A DNA stretch of 64,000 nt from Lactobacillus hamsteri DSM 5661 = JCM 6256 (lineage in GTDB: Bacteria > Bacillota > Bacilli > Lactobacillales > Lactobacillaceae). The position numbers and the translations under genes are program-made. Within the stretch, counting starts at the first letter, position 1. Every line of letters begins with the position of its first letter. Below, one piece after another: positions 38,706-48,334 of this stretch. The DNA is taken from assembly GCF_000615445.1 (NCBI RefSeq), contig NZ_BALY01000003.1, positions 1-64,000 on the forward strand, given 5' to 3'. The notes under the pieces are model-generated. The model had not been told where the DNA came from. It worked only from the letters and a program-made list of their open reading frames with translations, and did no database searches.

Positions 38706-39503
38706 TTAACCAAAACTACCTTGAATATAATCTTCCGTAATCTTGCCCTTAGGATTAGTAAAGATTTCGGCTGTTGTATTATATTCAATTACATGTCCAA
38801 GATGGAAAAATGCAGTATAATCACTGATTCTAGATGCTTGCTGCATATTATGCGTAACCATAATCATGGTATATTTGCTGCGAAGCTGTTTTAAAGTATC
38901 TTCAAGCTTAGACGTTGAAACAGGATCAAGGGCACTAGCGGGTTCATCCAAAAGTAAAATTTCTGGTTTAACTGCTAAGGCACGTGCTATACAAAGTCTT
39001 TGCTGCTGACCACCTGAAAGAGCCAAAGCACTTTTATCAAGTTTGTCCTTAACTTCATCCCACAAAGCAGCCGCACGTAAACTTTCTTCAACAATTTGAT
39101 CTAATTCATTTTTATCATTCATGCCATTAGCTTTTAAAGCATAAACAATATTTTCACGAATTGATTTTGGAAAAGGATTGGGACGTTGAAAGACCATACC
39201 AATATTTTTACGCAATTCATAAACATTAATATTTGACTTATTAACGTCTAATCCATGAAAAATAATTTCGCCATTAATCGTTGCTACTCGGTCATTCATT
39301 CTATTTAAAGATCGTAAAAAGGTTGATTTACCAGAACCTGAAGCACCAATTAATGCTGTAATCGTATTTTTCTTGAATTGCAAACTCGCATCAAATAGCT
39401 TTTGAACTGTACCGCCATATAAAACACTTAAATCTTTAGTCGACAAAGCTATCTCATCTGAATCAAACGTCTTGATATAGCTTGGTTTGTTAATTACTTC
39501 CAT
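38706..39503 (-). CDS. pstB: Phosphate ABC transporter ATP-binding protein (first PstB)
   Basis: The 265-residue ATPase has [28 protein letters not shown] and [13 protein letters not shown]. It has a slightly longer N-terminus than the downstream copy. The two are clearly paralogous but diverged, arguing for an old duplication. Between pstA and the second pstB. Confidence 0.94.
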   Translation of the reverse strand: MEVINKPSYIKTFDSDEIALSTKDLSVLYGGTVQKLFDASLQFKKNTITALIGASGSGKSTFLRSLNRMNDRVATINGEIIFHGLDVNKSNINVYELRKNIGMVFQRPNPFPKSIRENIVYALKANGMNDKNELDQIVEESLRAAALWDEVKDKLDKSALALSGGQQQRLCIARALAVKPEILLLDEPASALDPVSTSKLEDTLKQLRSKYTMIMVTHNMQQASRISDYTAFFHLGHVIEYNTTAEIFTNPKGKITEDYIQGSFG

Positions 39504-39512
39504 TTTTCACCT

Positions 39513-40400
39513 TTATTTTGCTGCCGTTAATTTTTGATAAAGCTTATTGCCTAAATAGCGAGCACCTAAGTTAAACAAGATAACCACAATAACCAACAAG
39601 GCTGAAGTTGCCGCAGAAACAATGGTAGCATCTGAAATAATTCCTTCTGTGTTCACTTTCCAAATATGAACGGCCAAAGTTTCAGCAGGACGCATAACAT
39701 TCAAAAAACTCGTTGGACTGAATGGATTCCAGTTTGAATAATCTACAGTTGAGCCACTTTGCCCTGCGGTATAAATCAAGGCTGCAGCTTCCCCAAAAAT
39801 TCTTCCAGCACTCAAAATAAGTCCTGTTAAAATTCCTGGTAATGCCGCTGGTAACACAATTCCGCGAATGGTTTTCCAATTAGAAAGACCTAAAGCAAGA
39901 CCAGCTTCACGTTGAGCCTGGGGAACGCCCTGAATTGCTTGTTCAATATTACTGGTAAGAATTGGCAAGTTAAAGAATGTCAAAGCTAAAGCACCAGAAA
40001 TAATTGAAAAACCAAAACCGAATTGAACAACAAATAATAAATAGCCAAATAAACCTACAACAATTGAAGGAAGCGAGCTTAAAATTTCAATTGTCGTTCT
40101 AATCAAACTAGTAATCCAATTATCTTTAGCATATTCAGAAAGATAAATCGCTGCTCCCAAAGCAATTGGCAAAGAGATAATTGTTGTTAAAACAAGCAAA
40201 TAAAGCGAATTAAACAATTGATCTCGAACACCGCCCCCTGCTTTATATGATGAAGCTTCAGAGGTTAAGAAATGCCACGATAAATGAGGGACACCAGTAA
40301 TTAAAATATTGCCTAAAATACCAGCTAAAATTAAAACAACGATTGCAACCAAAATATGAATAATAATCGTTGCTAATTTATCTCTGCTTTTCGCATTCAT
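39513..40400 (-). CDS. pstA: Phosphate ABC transporter permease PstA
   Basis: The 295-residue protein has six membrane segments and the permease loop EAGLALGLSNWKTIRGIVLPAALPG that contacts PstB. The start overlaps the pstC stop by one base (TAATG), so translation is coupled. Confidence 0.94.
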   Translation of the reverse strand: MNAKSRDKLATIIIHILVAIVVLILAGILGNILITGVPHLSWHFLTSEASSYKAGGGVRDQLFNSLYLLVLTTIISLPIALGAAIYLSEYAKDNWITSLIRTTIEILSSLPSIVVGLFGYLLFVVQFGFGFSIISGALALTFFNLPILTSNIEQAIQGVPQAQREAGLALGLSNWKTIRGIVLPAALPGILTGLILSAGRIFGEAAALIYTAGQSGSTVDYSNWNPFSPTSFLNVMRPAETLAVHIWKVNTEGIISDATIVSAATSALLVIVVILFNLGARYLGNKLYQKLTAAK

Positions 40401-41398
40401 TACTTTTGTCCCTTCTTTCCTACTAATCTAACTAAGAAGTTAAATACCAATGACATAATCAAAAGCAAAAGCGCTAATGACCATAATGCATTATTTGGTA
40501 AAGTTCCCATAACCGTATTACCCATTTGGCTAGTTAATTGACTAGTTAAGGTTGCCGATGGACTTACCAAGTTGTAAGGCATAAGAACTGCGTTACCAAT
40601 AACCATTTGAACAGCTAAGGCTTCACCAAAGGCACGTGCCATACCAAAAATAATCGCAGTTAAAATTCTTGGTGTTGCTACACGTAAAACAACTTTATAA
40701 ATAGTTTGCCAATGCGTTGCTCCTAAAGCTGCAGAAGCTTGTCTAAAATGTTTAGGAACCGCCTTTAATGCATCAACAGTTAGTGAAGTAATTGTTGGTA
40801 AAACCATAACAAATAAAACTAAAGTTGCCGCTAAAATACCAAAGCCAGTTCCGCCAAAAATATTTCTGATAACTGGAACAATAACAGTTAAGCCTAAGAA
40901 ACCATAAACTACGGATGGAATTCCTACTAATAACTCCATTACGGATTGCAAAAATTGCGCATCTTTTTTAGAAGTATATTCCGTCATAAAGAGCGCTACG
41001 GCAATTGCAAATGGGGTGGCCACCAAGGCAGCTAATAAAGTAACAGAGAAAGAAGTTACAATCATAGCAGCTGCCCCAACATGATTTTTACCATCACCTG
41101 GATCCCAATCTGTAGAAGTTAAAAAGTGGAAGATATTGACATGATCATTGAAAAAGGTAGCTAAACCATGTGCACCTACAAAGCCAATAATTGAAACAAC
41201 TAAAACGATAATCAATCCAATGGCAAAATAAGTTAAACCTTTACCCCAATATTCTTGACGTGTTTCTTTAGATGGCTTAGTTAATTTATCAACATCAACA
41301 TCATTAGGTCCCATCTTCTTCAGCTTAACATGAGGGACTTTCTGTTCGGCAATTGCTTGATCAACTACCTGTTTTAAATCTTCTGTATTTTTACTCAT
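40400..41398 (-). CDS. pstC: Phosphate ABC transporter permease PstC
   Basis: The 332-residue protein has a cytoplasmic N-terminal extension of about 50 residues, then six membrane segments and the coupling loop RQASAALGATHWQTIYKVVLRVATP. It forms the channel with PstA. Confidence 0.94.
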   Translation of the reverse strand: MSKNTEDLKQVVDQAIAEQKVPHVKLKKMGPNDVDVDKLTKPSKETRQEYWGKGLTYFAIGLIIVLVVSIIGFVGAHGLATFFNDHVNIFHFLTSTDWDPGDGKNHVGAAAMIVTSFSVTLLAALVATPFAIAVALFMTEYTSKKDAQFLQSVMELLVGIPSVVYGFLGLTVIVPVIRNIFGGTGFGILAATLVLFVMVLPTITSLTVDALKAVPKHFRQASAALGATHWQTIYKVVLRVATPRILTAIIFGMARAFGEALAVQMVIGNAVLMPYNLVSPSATLTSQLTSQMGNTVMGTLPNNALWSLALLLLIMSLVFNFLVRLVGKKGQK

Positions 41399-41402
41399 TC
41401 AT

Positions 41403-42266
41403 TTACCCAATCTTTGTAACTTTATTGTTACTATCACGCATTACCTTCATATCGTTAATGCTTAAGTAACCAATTTCAGGAATCAAATCTTTCTGTACTT
41501 TCTTTCCCAACATATAGTTAATAAAGGCTGCAACCTTTTTAGTCGGTTTACCTTTGGTATACATATGTTCATAAGACCATAATTTCCACTTATTAGTTGT
41601 AATATTTTTATTAGTTGGTTTAACATGGTCAATATCTAATTTTTGAATATGCTTGTCATTAGCATATGGGAATGAAATATAGCTAATTGTACCTGGGGTT
41701 GAATTAACAATTTTCTTAACTGCTCCGTTAGAATCTTGTTCTTGAGAACGAATTGGTTTTTGTCCCTTTAAAACAATATCTTCAAATGAAGTTCTCGTAC
41801 CACTACCTTTTGAACGATTAATAACGGTAATTGGTTCGTCTTTTCCACCAACCTGTTTCCAATTAGTAATTTTTCCTGTAAAAATCTTCTTTAATTGTTC
41901 AGTAGATAAGTTTTTAATACCAACATTTTTATTAACAATCGGTACAATACCAACTACTGCAATTAAGTGATTTTTCAACTTTTTAGCATTAATTCCTTTT
42001 TGTGTTTCTGCAAAGACATCGGAAGTCCCAATTTCTACCGCTCCGGCTTGAACCTGACTTAGTCCCGTACCAGATCCTCCACCTTGCACAACAATATTGC
42101 TTGATGGATGAGCTAAACGATAATCATTTCCTGCTTGTTCAGCAAGAAGTTGCATGGCACTAGAACCGACAACAGTAATTTTAGAATTGTTGTTTTTGCA
42201 GCCTGTTAAAAAAAATACGGCTAAAAATAAAATACCAACAATCTTTACTCCAAGATGTTTATGCAT
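41403..42266 (-). CDS. pstS: Phosphate-binding lipoprotein PstS
   Basis: The 287-residue protein has a lipoprotein signal (hydrophobic stretch then LTGC lipobox, Cys about 23) and phosphate-binding segments GSSAMQLLAEQAG, GGGSGTGLSQVQAGAVEIGTSD and RSKGSGTRTSF. It captures phosphate outside the membrane. First gene of the pst operon; a terminator for rplA lies just upstream. Confidence 0.95.
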   Translation of the reverse strand: MHKHLGVKIVGILFLAVFFLTGCKNNNSKITVVGSSAMQLLAEQAGNDYRLAHPSSNIVVQGGGSGTGLSQVQAGAVEIGTSDVFAETQKGINAKKLKNHLIAVVGIVPIVNKNVGIKNLSTEQLKKIFTGKITNWKQVGGKDEPITVINRSKGSGTRTSFEDIVLKGQKPIRSQEQDSNGAVKKIVNSTPGTISYISFPYANDKHIQKLDIDHVKPTNKNITTNKWKLWSYEHMYTKGKPTKKVAAFINYMLGKKVQKDLIPEIGYLSINDMKVMRDSNNKVTKIG

Positions 42267-42311
42267 GAAATACTCCTTTTATCGTGCGTGAAATCAACTA
42301 ATGATACCATA

Positions 42312-42346
42312 TAAAAAAAGCGTCCCGCAATAGTGCGAAACGCTTT
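42312..42346 (-). terminator. Intrinsic terminator after rplA
   Basis: A hairpin (AAAGCGT...CGCA / TGCG...ACGCTTT) with a T run on the minus strand, separating rplK-rplA from the pst operon. Confidence 0.85.
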
Positions 42347-42373
42347 ATAATCATTATTTATATTTTATAACGA

Positions 42374-43065
42374 TTAGTTCAAGTTCAATGGATCAAGCTT
42401 GATACCAGGGCCAAAGGTTGCAGCAACTGCAACACTCTTGATGTATTGACCCTTAGCTGATGCAGGACGAGCACGTAAAATTACGTCACGTAATGCGTCA
42501 AAGTTTTCAACTAATTGATCTTCAGTGAATGATACCTTACCGATAGCAGCGTGGATAGATGCTTGACGGTCTACACGGTATTCAACTTGACCAGCCTTAA
42601 CGTTCTTAACAGCCTTTTCGATGTCCATGGTTACAGTACCAGTCTTAGGGTTTGGCATTAAGCCTTAGGTCCAAGGATACGACCCAAACGACCTACCTTA
42701 GCCATCATCATAGGGGTTGCAACAACAACGTCAAAGTCCAAGTAACCGTTTTGAACTTTTTCTACTAATTCGTCAGAACCAACTTCGTCGGCACCTGCAG
42801 CCTTAGCTTGTTCAGCTTGTGGGCCTTCAGCAAATACGATAACCTTTTGAGTCTTACCAGTACCGTTAGGCAAAACAAGTGAACCACGAATTTGTTGGTC
42901 AGCTTGCTTAGGGTCAACACTCAAGTTGTAAGAAACTTCAACAGATGCGTCAAAGTTTGCGTATGAGGTTTCCTTAACAAGCTTCATAGCTTCTTCAATT
43001 GAGTAAAACTTGTTTGAATCTACTTTCTTAGCAGCTTCTAAATATTTCTTACCATGCTTTGGCAT
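42374..43065 (-). pseudogene. rplA: Ribosomal protein L1, interrupted by a 1-base deletion
   Basis: The first frame (ATG 43065) gives L1 residues 1-135 up to [12 protein letters not shown]; the next frame resumes at [19 protein letters not shown] and reaches the normal C-terminus. One more G in the GG at 42663-42664 (minus strand AAGGCTTA to AAGGGCTTA) gives the family's invariant [15 protein letters not shown] and a full 230-residue protein. L1 binds 23S rRNA and its own mRNA. A true break in such a gene is unlikely, so I read this as a sequencing error over a functional gene. Confidence 0.92.
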
Positions 43066-43143
43066 GTGATTTCCTCCTTGTATATGTGGTCAATCGAGCT
43101 TTCTCTGAGCTCTCCCACCTAATATGTTACCTAAATAACAGGA

Positions 43144-43569
43144 TTAGTCTTCGACTTCGATACCCATACTTCTAGCGGTACCTTCAACCATGCGCATAGC
43201 AGCTTCAATATCAGCAGCGTTAAGGTCTTTCATCTTAGTCTCGGCAATTTCCTTGACTTGGTCCTTAGTTACCTTACCAACCTTCTTGGTATTAGGTTCA
43301 CCAGAAGCCTTTTGGATCTTAGCAGCTTGCTTAAGCAAAATAGCTGCTGGTGGAGTCTTAGTAATGAATTCGAATGAACGATCTTCATATACTGTAATAA
43401 CTACAGGGATAATCATGCCCTTTTGGTCAGCAGTTCTAGCATTGAAGTCCTTAGTGAAACCTACAATGTTAATACCAGCTTGACCCAAAGCAGGACCAAC
43501 TGGAGGTGCAGGTGTTGCAGCACCAGCTGGGATTTGTAACTTAACTACGTTAATAACTTTCTTTGCCAC
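43144..43569 (-). CDS. rplK: Ribosomal protein L11
   Basis: From the GTG at 43569 the protein has 141 residues, the usual L11 length: [31 protein letters not shown] and a C-terminal rRNA-binding domain. The GTG lies 8 bases after AGGAGG. A TTG two codons upstream (43575) is in frame but too close to that site. Forms the GTPase-associated centre. Confidence 0.96.
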   Translation of the reverse strand: MAKKVINVVKLQIPAGAATPAPPVGPALGQAGINIVGFTKDFNARTADQKGMIIPVVITVYEDRSFEFITKTPPAAILLKQAAKIQKASGEPNTKKVGKVTKDQVKEIAETKMKDLNAADIEAAMRMVEGTARSMGIEVED

Positions 43570-43701
43570 GGTCAAAACCTCCTTGATTCCGTGATGCGGT
43601 TAAAATGGAGAATTTACCTACTTCTCCTCCCACAATAATAAACGTACTTTACGTATGTTACCATCGTTTAACCGCAAATACAATACTAAATGATGAATTA
43701 A

Positions 43702-44253
43702 TTATTCGTCCAACTTCTTAACTTGATCGTATTCAAGTTCAGCAGTTGTGGCACGACCAAACATATCAACAGAAACATAAACTTTGTATTTATCGGGTTG
43801 AATATCAGTGATCTTACCTACCATACCATTAAAGGCACCTTCAGTAATAGTAACTTGTTCACCAATTTCGAAGTCAATAGTTGGTTCCTTAGCAGGTGCG
43901 CCTTGCTTGTTGAGAAGACGTTTAATTTCTTCATCAAGAAGTGGTGAAGGCTTAGAACCACCACCATGTGAACCTACAAATCCAGTTACGTTAGGAGTGT
44001 TTCTTACAACAAACCAACTTTCGTCAGTCATTACCATTTCCACTAAAACGTAACCTGGAAATACTTTTTCTTCAACTTCTTGTTTCTTACCGCGAACAGT
44101 TTCAACTTTTTCTTCTTCAGGTACCATTACACGGAAAATGTAATCTTGCATCCCCATGCTTTGAGCACGTGATAACAAATCTGACTTAACTTTGTCTTCG
44201 TAACCAGAATAAGTATGCAAAACATACCATTTCTTTTCAGCTGTTTCGACCAT
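43702..44253 (-). CDS. nusG: Transcription elongation/antitermination factor NusG
   Basis: The 183-residue protein has the NGN domain (KWYVLHTYSGYEDKVK, VFPGYVLVEMVM) and a C-terminal KOW domain (VTITEGAFNGMVGKITDI). It contacts RNA polymerase. It is separated from secE by a hairpin and precedes rplK. Confidence 0.96.
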   Translation of the reverse strand: MVETAEKKWYVLHTYSGYEDKVKSDLLSRAQSMGMQDYIFRVMVPEEEKVETVRGKKQEVEEKVFPGYVLVEMVMTDESWFVVRNTPNVTGFVGSHGGGSKPSPLLDEEIKRLLNKQGAPAKEPTIDFEIGEQVTITEGAFNGMVGKITDIQPDKYKVYVSVDMFGRATTAELEYDQVKKLDE

Positions 44254-44279
44254 TTCTTTTCTCCTTAATTTTCGGCAAA

Positions 44280-44306
44280 CAAAAAAACCTCCACATAGAG
44301 GCCCTT
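44280..44306 (-). terminator. Terminator or attenuator between secE and nusG
   Basis: A CCTC-rich hairpin (CCTC...GAGG) followed by seven Ts on the minus strand, ending about 27 bases before the nusG start. Either the secE terminator or a nusG attenuator. Confidence 0.65.
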
Positions 44307-44360
44307 TTCTTTTTCAATATTATACCACGTAGCAATATTATTTACTATGTTTAAGTTGCA

Positions 44361-44531
44361 TTACATAATAGCTTGGGTCAAGGCACTGAATGCCCAATCT
44401 AAAGCACCCAAGTATGCAGCAAACAAGATTGAAGTTACAATAACAGTCACAGTATCGTGGCGATTTTGTTTATAAGTTGGCCAAGTGACTAACTTCATTT
44501 CGTGTCCAACGCTCTTAAAGAACTTGATCAT
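44361..44531 (-). CDS. secE: Preprotein translocase subunit SecE
   Basis: A 56-residue protein: MIKFFKSVGHEMKLVTWPTY, then one membrane helix (VTVIVTSILFAAYLGALDWAF). The WPT motif and size are diagnostic for short Gram-positive SecE. The ATG follows GAGG. It lies between rpmG and nusG. Confidence 0.94.
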   Translation of the reverse strand: MIKFFKSVGHEMKLVTWPTYKQNRHDTVTVIVTSILFAAYLGALDWAFSALTQAIM

Positions 44532-44538
44532 CTACTTC

Positions 44539-44688
44539 TTACCTCGTTTCCTTATGTAATGTCATTTTACCGCAATGCTTACAGAACTTTTTTAATTCAA
44601 GTCGCTGAGTGCGATTCTTACTTGCGGTGATTGAGTAGTTACGCGACCCGCAAACGCTGCAGGCTAATGCTGCTTTTTTCACTGCCAT
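44539..44688 (-). CDS. rpmG: Ribosomal protein L33
   Basis: A 49-residue protein with two zinc-type CxxC pairs ([10 protein letters not shown] and KFCKHCGK) and the L33 core [12 protein letters not shown]. It ends 7 bases before secE. The cysteine form (C+) fits a zinc-binding L33. Confidence 0.94.
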   Translation of the reverse strand: MAVKKAALACSVCGSRNYSITASKNRTQRLELKKFCKHCGKMTLHKETR

Positions 44689-44744
44689 AATCTCACTTCC
44701 AAACTTCCGCTATTGTAACAGAAATAGCCTAAGGATGCAATCTA

Positions 44745-46256
44745 TTACGCCTTAAATAGATCAGGATGCCTATTTTGAAAAGCTGTTATCTTTTCATAGC
44801 TTTGATTAATTTCGTGTTCAATTTCCTGATAAATCGGAATAATTTCTTGATAAATCTTTACTTCTTTAGAATCAGGAAAATAAACTTTTTCTTCCGTAAT
44901 AAAATTATTTATTTCCGATAGTTCTTTATTCATCCCTAATGCTAAACGTGCTAAAAACATGGCCGCTAATGTTCCACTTTGACTATTTTTCATAGCAACC
45001 ATAGGTATATTAAATACATTAGCAAGCATTTGGCGAACAAACTCACTTCTTATAAAACCACCTGTAACTTTAATTGCTCGCGGTCTGCCAATATTTTCTG
45101 TTATCGCATGCGATGCTTCAAAAAGATTGAATACTATTCCCTCAAGCACACTACGAGCCATTTGAGGCTTAGTATGATTACGCGTCAGGCCAATAAAAGA
45201 TGCTTTTGAATTTGCATTCCAAATTGGTGCCCTTTCTCCACCCAAGTAGGGATGAAAAATAAGTCCGCCACTTCCTGCCGGAACGCTTTGAGCAATATTT
45301 AAAAAATCTTCTGCAGTTTCATCCGCATCAAAAATTGTTTTACGCGCCCATTCAAAAGCAATCCCACCATTATTCACAGGACCGCCAACTAAATATGATT
45401 TTTTATCTGCTGGATAACAGAAATAACGCGCCTTTTTATCAATAATAGGTTGCGTAACCAAAGTTCGAACTGCACCTGATGTACCAACGTTAAGTGCAAA
45501 ATCACTTTTACTTAAAACACCAACGCCAATTGTAGATAAATAGCCATCACTTGCGCCAATTACAATAAGCGTATTAGAAGACAGGTTTAATTTACGTCGA
45601 TATTCATCACTCAAGTTTGAAATAATCTCAGTCGGCTTAGTCAATTTAGGCAATTGATCTATGCTTAACTCTAATTTATTCAAAATCTGGTTATCCCAAG
45701 TTAAGGTCTTTAAATCAAGCATTCCACTACCAGCAGCCATTGGAATATCCATCCAAAGCTCTCCGGTTAATCGATAAATTAAATATTCTTTTATTCCGAT
45801 CCAATATTTCACTTGTTTATAAAGCTGGGCATTCTTTTCTTTAAGCCACATCAACTTATATACAGGCGCCATGGGATGAATTGGCATACCCGTATTTTGA
45901 TAAATTATTTTTCCTAGCCCACTTTCTTTAGCTCCAGCAACTATTTCTTCAGCACGATTATCTGCCCAAGTAATACTATTAGTTAATAAGTTTTTATTTT
46001 CATCTAATCCAATCAATGAATGCATCTGGCTAGACCAAGAAATTGCCATTATTTTTCCGTCTGCGTTTTTGGACAGTTTATAAATTATCTGCTGAACAGC
46101 ATCAAAGATAACTTCCGGATCTTCTTCCGCTTGTCCAACTTTAGTTTGAATCAAAGGATATGGAACCCCTATTTCAAAAATCTGCTTGCCATTTTCATCA
46201 TAAAGAACGCCCTTACTTGCTGTCGTTCCCACATCTATGCCAATTATATATTTCAT
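44745..46256 (-). CDS. gntK: Gluconokinase, FGGY family
   Basis: The 503-residue carbohydrate kinase has GIDVGTTASKGVLYDENGK, SWSSQMHSLIG, WADNRA, NTGMPIHPMAPVYKLMWLK and a C-terminal FGGY-family segment (IKVTGGFIRSEFVRQMLAN). The PIHPMAP pattern favours gluconate over xylulose as substrate. It makes 6-phosphogluconate, also supplied by Zwf. No gluconate permease is adjacent. It is divergent from an AraC-type regulator. Confidence 0.82.
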   Translation of the reverse strand: MKYIIGIDVGTTASKGVLYDENGKQIFEIGVPYPLIQTKVGQAEEDPEVIFDAVQQIIYKLSKNADGKIMAISWSSQMHSLIGLDENKNLLTNSITWADNRAEEIVAGAKESGLGKIIYQNTGMPIHPMAPVYKLMWLKEKNAQLYKQVKYWIGIKEYLIYRLTGELWMDIPMAAGSGMLDLKTLTWDNQILNKLELSIDQLPKLTKPTEIISNLSDEYRRKLNLSSNTLIVIGASDGYLSTIGVGVLSKSDFALNVGTSGAVRTLVTQPIIDKKARYFCYPADKKSYLVGGPVNNGGIAFEWARKTIFDADETAEDFLNIAQSVPAGSGGLIFHPYLGGERAPIWNANSKASFIGLTRNHTKPQMARSVLEGIVFNLFEASHAITENIGRPRAIKVTGGFIRSEFVRQMLANVFNIPMVAMKNSQSGTLAAMFLARLALGMNKELSEINNFITEEKVYFPDSKEVKIYQEIIPIYQEIEHEINQSYEKITAFQNRHPDLFKA

Positions 46257-46359
46257 ATTATTTTCTTTCTCTGTTTAAATCACACAGTTTAATATAGCAA
46301 AAAAAGTCGAGCCTTTCTTTCAATGTTTTTTATATACTACATCATGTAAGGAGTAAATA

Positions 46360-47237
46360 ATGTTAGAAAAAATTGAAGCCGTTCAACGCATGCAAGATTA
46401 TATTAAAAAACATTTATTTGAGAATATTACTCTTGCAGATCTATCAAAAGTTTCATTATATTCACCATGGTATTCATATCGTTTATTCATAGATCAAATT
46501 GGTATGACTCCAGCCAGATACATTCGTCGTTTGCGACTATCTCAGTCCGCATTAAGATTGCGTGACGACAAATGTAAAATTATAAATGTAGCCTTTGATA
46601 TGGGATTTAAAAGTGTAGATGGCTATCAACGAGCATTCAAAAGCGAATTTAACTGCAATCCGAGTGATTATGTAGCTAATCCACGCCCGATTTACTTATT
46701 CTATCCTTACGGCGTAAAATTCAAGCCTACCGAAAGGAGACAAAAAATCATGAACAACATAAGAGATATTTTCATTCAACAAATTAACAAACCTAAGCGC
46801 AAAGTTATCATCAAAAGAGGAATTAAAGCTACCGACTATTTAGATTATTGTGACGAAGTGGGTTGCGATGTATGGGGATTATTGAAAAGTATAAAATCAA
46901 TTAGTGGCGAACCTGTATGCCTTTGGCTCCCTCCTAAATACCGCAAGCCTAAAACTTCTGAATACGTTCAAGGCGTAGAAGTTTCTTCTGACTACAACGG
47001 CGAAATCCCAGAAGGATTTGATGTAATTGAACTTCCTGAAGCAAAATATTTAATGTTCCAAGGCGAACCATTCAAAGAAGAAGATCATGGCATAGCATTA
47101 AAGAAATTCGAGCTGCAATCAAAAAATATAATCCTGAAATTATTGGCTATGTATGGGATAAATCTAATCCAAGAATTCAGTTGGAACCAATTGGATCACG
47201 AGGATACATTGAAATGGTCCCAGTCAATGAAAAATAA
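46360..47237 (+). pseudogene. AraC-family regulator with C-terminal effector domain, frameshifted
   Basis: The frame from ATG 46360 (AGGAG before it) has an N-terminal AraC double helix-turn-helix (residues ~10-110: ENITLADLSKVSLYSPWYSYRLF, AFDMGFKSVDGYQRAFKSEF). It continues into a GyrI-like effector domain (residues ~145-240). After about residue 247 the reading is out of frame. One more A at 47100-47102 gives IRAAIKKYNPEIIGYVWDKS and RIQLEPIGSRGYIEMVPVNEK, ending at 47237. It probably controls gntK, with which it is divergent. Break or sequence error. Confidence 0.8.
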
Positions 47238-47242
47238 TATTT

Positions 47243-47271
47243 AAAAGGCATTTTTGAAAAATGCCTTTTTC
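47243..47271 (+). terminator. Terminator after the AraC-type gene
   Basis: AAAAGGCATTTTT-GA-AAAAATGCCTTTT stem followed by Ts on the plus strand. Confidence 0.85.
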
Positions 47272-47278
47272 ATTTGCA

Positions 47279-47310
47279 CAAAAAAACAGTTGCCGGAGAA
47301 GGCAACTGTT
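47279..47310 (-). terminator. Terminator after the 72-residue gene
   Basis: AACAGTTGCC / GGCAACTGTT, a perfect 10-bp stem with a 6-base loop, followed by Ts on the minus strand. Confidence 0.87.
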
Positions 47311-47365
47311 AATGGTGATCAAACAAAGCGTGATCACTGTGCGTAGAACATTGTTTTTAGTCGGA

Positions 47366-47584
47366 TTACTTCTTAAGATTTTCGTTGACGAAGGCTTCAA
47401 CTTTATCGTCAGAGTCTTTCAAAAATGGAAGCATATCTTCCTCCGTCTTCATGGTATCTCTACCATTCTTTTCCATGAAATAGTCCCAAAGGGCATCTCT
47501 AACTGGACGATCTGAATCACTCCAGTCAAAAACTTCACTCATGTGACGGTCTAACAATGCAGTCTTAATAATTTCGTCTGTCAT
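47366..47584 (-). CDS. Small acidic protein of unknown function
   Basis: A 72-residue, acidic, probably helical protein beginning [20 protein letters not shown] and ending FVNENLKK. No membrane segment, cysteine or known motif is visible. A good ribosome binding site (AGGAGGTAATTTAAG) precedes the ATG, and a strong terminator follows, so it looks like a real single-gene transcript. I do not recognise it. Confidence 0.75.
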   Translation of the reverse strand: MTDEIIKTALLDRHMSEVFDWSDSDRPVRDALWDYFMEKNGRDTMKTEEDMLPFLKDSDDKVEAFVNENLKK

Positions 47585-47635
47585 CTTAAATTACCTCCTA
47601 AAATATTCTACAGACCATATTATAACGCAACTTTT

Positions 47636-48183
47636 TTAAAATAGAAGATTATTAAATTTATTACGAATCCGGCTCTTGGCCCTACCTAATTGTTTATCAT
47701 CTAGCTGCCATTCTTCAATTATTTCCCTATCATCTGCCAATCCCATAATTGATAAAAAGGCTAATAATTCTAATTCGGATAAATTTTCAAAAAATTCATG
47801 ACCAAACTCATTAATCGAACTTTGGATAATAATATGTTCTTCTTTTTGAACTAATTCACTGCACATTTCTTGTAACCATTCTAACGAGACACTCTGCATA
47901 TACCCTTTACGGCGTTCAGCATATAGAATCTCACTAATGTCATCATTCTATTTTTTAATCGACTTCTAAAATATACGCTAAATTTTCCTTTGTCACTGGT
48001 ATATTCACGTGCTGCTTCATAGCAAACAATTAATGCTTCTTGATTCCAATCATTAGAATCAAAATCACGTAAATAATATGTTTTTCTTAAACCAGAAATC
48101 ATAGGATTATATAACTCAACTAATTTTTTCAAAGCCGTTCCATCTTTTTTTGCAGCTTTTTTAATAAGATCCTTTTCATTCAT
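47636..48183 (-). pseudogene. Sigma-70-family (SigH/ComX-like) factor, frameshifted
   Basis: The first frame (ATG 48183) has a sigma region 2 pattern: LVELYNPMISGLRKTYYLRD, DWNQEALIVCYEAAREYT and FSVYFRSRLKNRMMTL. It then leaves frame. One extra A near 47928-47930 (minus AGATTC to AGAATTC) gives ILYAERRKGYMQSVSLEW and reads on through LSELELLAFLSIMGL and WQLDDKQLGRAKSRIRNKF (region 4-like) to 47636, about 182 residues. The place before rpmG and after rlmB matches sigH/comX in other Firmicutes. Competence or another regulon cannot be told. Confidence 0.78.
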
Positions 48184-48273
48184 ATCTCAACTTCCGCCTT
48201 TCGGATTTAAATTTGAGTAAAATGATATAAGACCTTCTGAGTAAAAAATAGTTCAAATCAACCACTTATATAC

Positions 48274-48320
48274 AAAACACCCCTTTTTGTATGAAATCTT
48301 CATATAAAAAGAGGTGTTTT
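48274..48320. terminator. Terminator between rlmB and the sigma factor gene
   Basis: A long hairpin, AAAACACC...TTTTTGTATGAA and its complement ending GGTGTTTT, with A/T flanks; on the minus strand it follows rlmB's upstream neighbour region and ends the rlmB-side transcript. Confidence 0.75.
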
Positions 48321-48334
48321 ATATTTAAAAAATT

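Noticed and set aside
37940-39503. Tandem pstB as a recent duplication or assembly artefact
   Set aside because: The two proteins differ throughout and in length; paired PstB genes are normal in lactic acid bacteria.
47261-47515. Plus-strand frame after the AraC gene
   Set aside because: It crosses two terminators and is antisense to the 72-residue gene; no ribosome binding site.
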